A stretch of DNA of 64,000 nt, from contig NZ_CP046605.1 in NCBI RefSeq assembly GCF_023520795.1, forward strand, positions 62,001-126,000, written 5' to 3'. A program made the position numbers and the translations under genes. Below the pieces are notes generated by a model. The model was not told where the DNA came from. It made no database searches and saw nothing but the letters and a program-made list of their open reading frames with translations. This DNA comes from Corynebacterium accolens. GTDB lineage: Bacteria > Actinomycetota > Actinomycetes > Mycobacteriales > Mycobacteriaceae. Within the stretch, counting starts at the first letter, position 1, and the number at the start of each line of letters is the position of its first letter. Shown here in pieces: positions 62,899 through 64,000 of this stretch.

Positions 62899-63657
62899 TT
62901 AGAACGGCAGCTTGCGGAAGATAGGCTGCGGGATGAACTTGAATGCCAACGAGACGTACTTGAACAGCGGGTGGACGTAGATGGATTGCTTGCCATCCAG
63001 TACCGCCTGCACGGTGGCCTTGGCCACGTCAGAGACGTTGACGGTCAGCGGGGCATCGCCGGCCTCGGCCGACATCTTGGTGCGAACCTGGCCCGGCCGA
63101 ACGACGAGCACGTTGGCACCGGTACCGCGCAGTGCTTCATCCAAGTTGATGTAAAAACCATCCACGCCGGCCTTGGAGGCGCCGTAGACAAAGTTGGAGC
63201 GGCGCACGCGCATGCCGGCCACCGAGGACATCGCCACGATGGTGCCGTGGCCCTGCTGCTTGAACTTTTCGGCCAACAGCACGCCGACGGAGACGGGGGC
63301 GGTGTAGTTGGTCTGGGCAGAAGCCACGGCCTTGTCGTGGTTTTGCCACAGCTCTTCCTGATCCCCCAGGGTGCCAAAGGCCACGATGGCGATATCGACA
63401 TCGCCGCGCTCCCAGGCCTTATCGATGACCGCCGGGTGCGATTCAAAGTCGGTGGCATCAAAGTCCACGACCTCGACATCCGCGCCGCGGGCTTCTAGGT
63501 CAGCCTGTGCCTTCTCGATGCGCGGGGACTGGGCGCGGGCAGCCAGGGTGACCTTGGCGGGTCCGCGCTCAAGGAACTCGGCGACAACGCCGAGGCCGAT
63601 TTCAGAGGTACCGCCCAAAAGCAGGATGTGCTGGGCTTGGCCTACTGCATTAAGCAT
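62899..63657 (-). CDS. dprE2: Decaprenylphosphoryl-2-keto-ribose reductase DprE2
   Basis: 252 residues from ATG 63657, with AAGGAGA at good spacing; earlier frame extension to 63885 overlaps dprE1. SDR motifs: HILLLGGTSEIGLGV (cofactor), AFGTLGD, the catalytic Ser in MSSVAG, and YGASKAGVDGF with Tyr and Lys. It reduces decaprenylphosphoryl-2-keto-D-erythro-pentose to decaprenylphosphoryl arabinose with NADH, the second step of epimerisation. It lies 43 bases after dprE1 and probably shares its mRNA. Confidence 0.93.
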   Translation of the reverse strand: MLNAVGQAQHILLLGGTSEIGLGVVAEFLERGPAKVTLAARAQSPRIEKAQADLEARGADVEVVDFDATDFESHPAVIDKAWERGDVDIAIVAFGTLGDQEELWQNHDKAVASAQTNYTAPVSVGVLLAEKFKQQGHGTIVAMSSVAGMRVRRSNFVYGASKAGVDGFYINLDEALRGTGANVLVVRPGQVRTKMSAEAGDAPLTVNVSDVAKATVQAVLDGKQSIYVHPLFKYVSLAFKFIPQPIFRKLPF

Positions 63658-63700
63658 GGTTGAAAAATCTCCTTCATGAGGGTGGTTATGAGTCCAGTGA

Positions 63701-64000
63701 TTAGTGCAGCTCGAGGCGGCGGGACATATCGGAGGCAAAGACCCCGGTGGGGTCGATGTCATTGCGGGTCTTGAGCCAGCCTTCCAGGCCCGGGTACATC
63801 TTGTGGAAGTTTTCGGCGGAGGTGCGCGATTCCTTTGCCAAGTACAGGCGGCCGCCAAATTCCATGACGCGGCGATCCAGGTCATCGAGAAGCTCGCCCA
63901 AGCCCGGGCGGATGGGGAAGTCCACGCAGACGTTCCAGCCCGGCATCGGGTACGACAGCGGCGCGCGGTTTCCTTCGCCGAAGAGCTTGAATACGTTGAG
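63701..64000 (-). CDS. dprE1: Decaprenylphosphoryl-ribose oxidase DprE1, C-terminal part
   Basis: The frame is open to the window edge; 99 C-terminal residues are visible. [17 protein letters not shown] contains the Cys of the DprE1 active-site region (the residue attacked by benzothiazinones in mycobacteria) and [12 protein letters not shown] a conserved substrate-site Lys. It is the FAD-dependent oxidase that begins ribose-to-arabinose epimerisation on the decaprenyl carrier. The 5' part lies to the right of the window. Order dprE1-dprE2-aftA-emb matches corynebacteria. Confidence 0.92.
   Translation of the reverse strand, partial: LNVFKLFGEGNRAPLSYPMPGWNVCVDFPIRPGLGELLDDLDRRVMEFGGRLYLAKESRTSAENFHKMYPGLEGWLKTRNDIDPTGVFASDMSRRLELH

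Noticed and set aside
1-64000. tRNA, rRNA genes or CRISPR arrays
   Set aside because: No cloverleaf-like segments, rRNA cores or regularly spaced repeats were noticed; neither island ends at a tRNA.

Overview
This window comes from a Corynebacterium chromosome of moderately high GC. The clearest evidence is the cell-wall arabinan block at the right end (dprE1, dprE2, aftA and a single large emb), found in that order only in mycolic-acid bacteria. Supporting signs are DtxR-type iron boxes, a GlxR/CRP-type box and many genes whose -10 hexamer ends 6-8 bases before the start codon (leaderless transcripts). Base composition and gene content resemble skin- and mucosa-associated corynebacteria, but the species cannot be fixed from the sequence alone. 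No rRNA, tRNA or CRISPR array was seen.

Layout. 1-23.9 kb is ordinary chromosome: the end of a Sir2 deacetylase, a lipase, a probable iron-controlled small RNA, purine salvage (amn and a phosphoribosyltransferase), a SulP transporter, ferritin, a ROK regulator, a LOG protein, a DUF885 peptidase, AbrB and TSUP transporters, HrpB helicase, AlkB, small oxidoreductases, and the choline-to-glycine-betaine set (betT, betB, betA). 23.9-31.3 kb is an accessory island: a CmtR-type metal sensor with a frameshifted cadmium-type P-ATPase, decayed gene fragments, a Pycsar-like antiphage locus (membrane effector plus pyrimidine-type cyclase) facing a second cyclase of a different type, and a degraded IS3-family element. 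31.3-34.6 kb returns to core genes (two LysE exporters, YbjQ, S4, VOC, alkyltransferase-like protein).

34.6-48.9 kb is a second island of lower GC carrying a nitrogen-compound catabolic set: amidohydrolase, MHS symporter, two PucR regulators, class III aminotransferase, HisC-like aminotransferase, HAAAP-type permease, M20 carbamoylase, thiamine-diphosphate enzyme and LysR regulator. It is bounded by 64-bp direct repeats (63/64 identical) from the 3' end of the alkyltransferase-like gene. 48.9-57.3 kb carries a secreted SxxK hydrolase, a close paralogue of the island permease, a PrsW-type membrane protease with a coupled anchored protein, an M13 peptidase, an esterase and a PepSY protein. 57.2-64 kb is the arabinan operon read leftward.

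Most notable are the Pycsar region, where two different cyclases converge and the effector carries an in-frame TGA; the repeat-bounded catabolic island; and the candidate DtxR-controlled small RNA upstream of amn.
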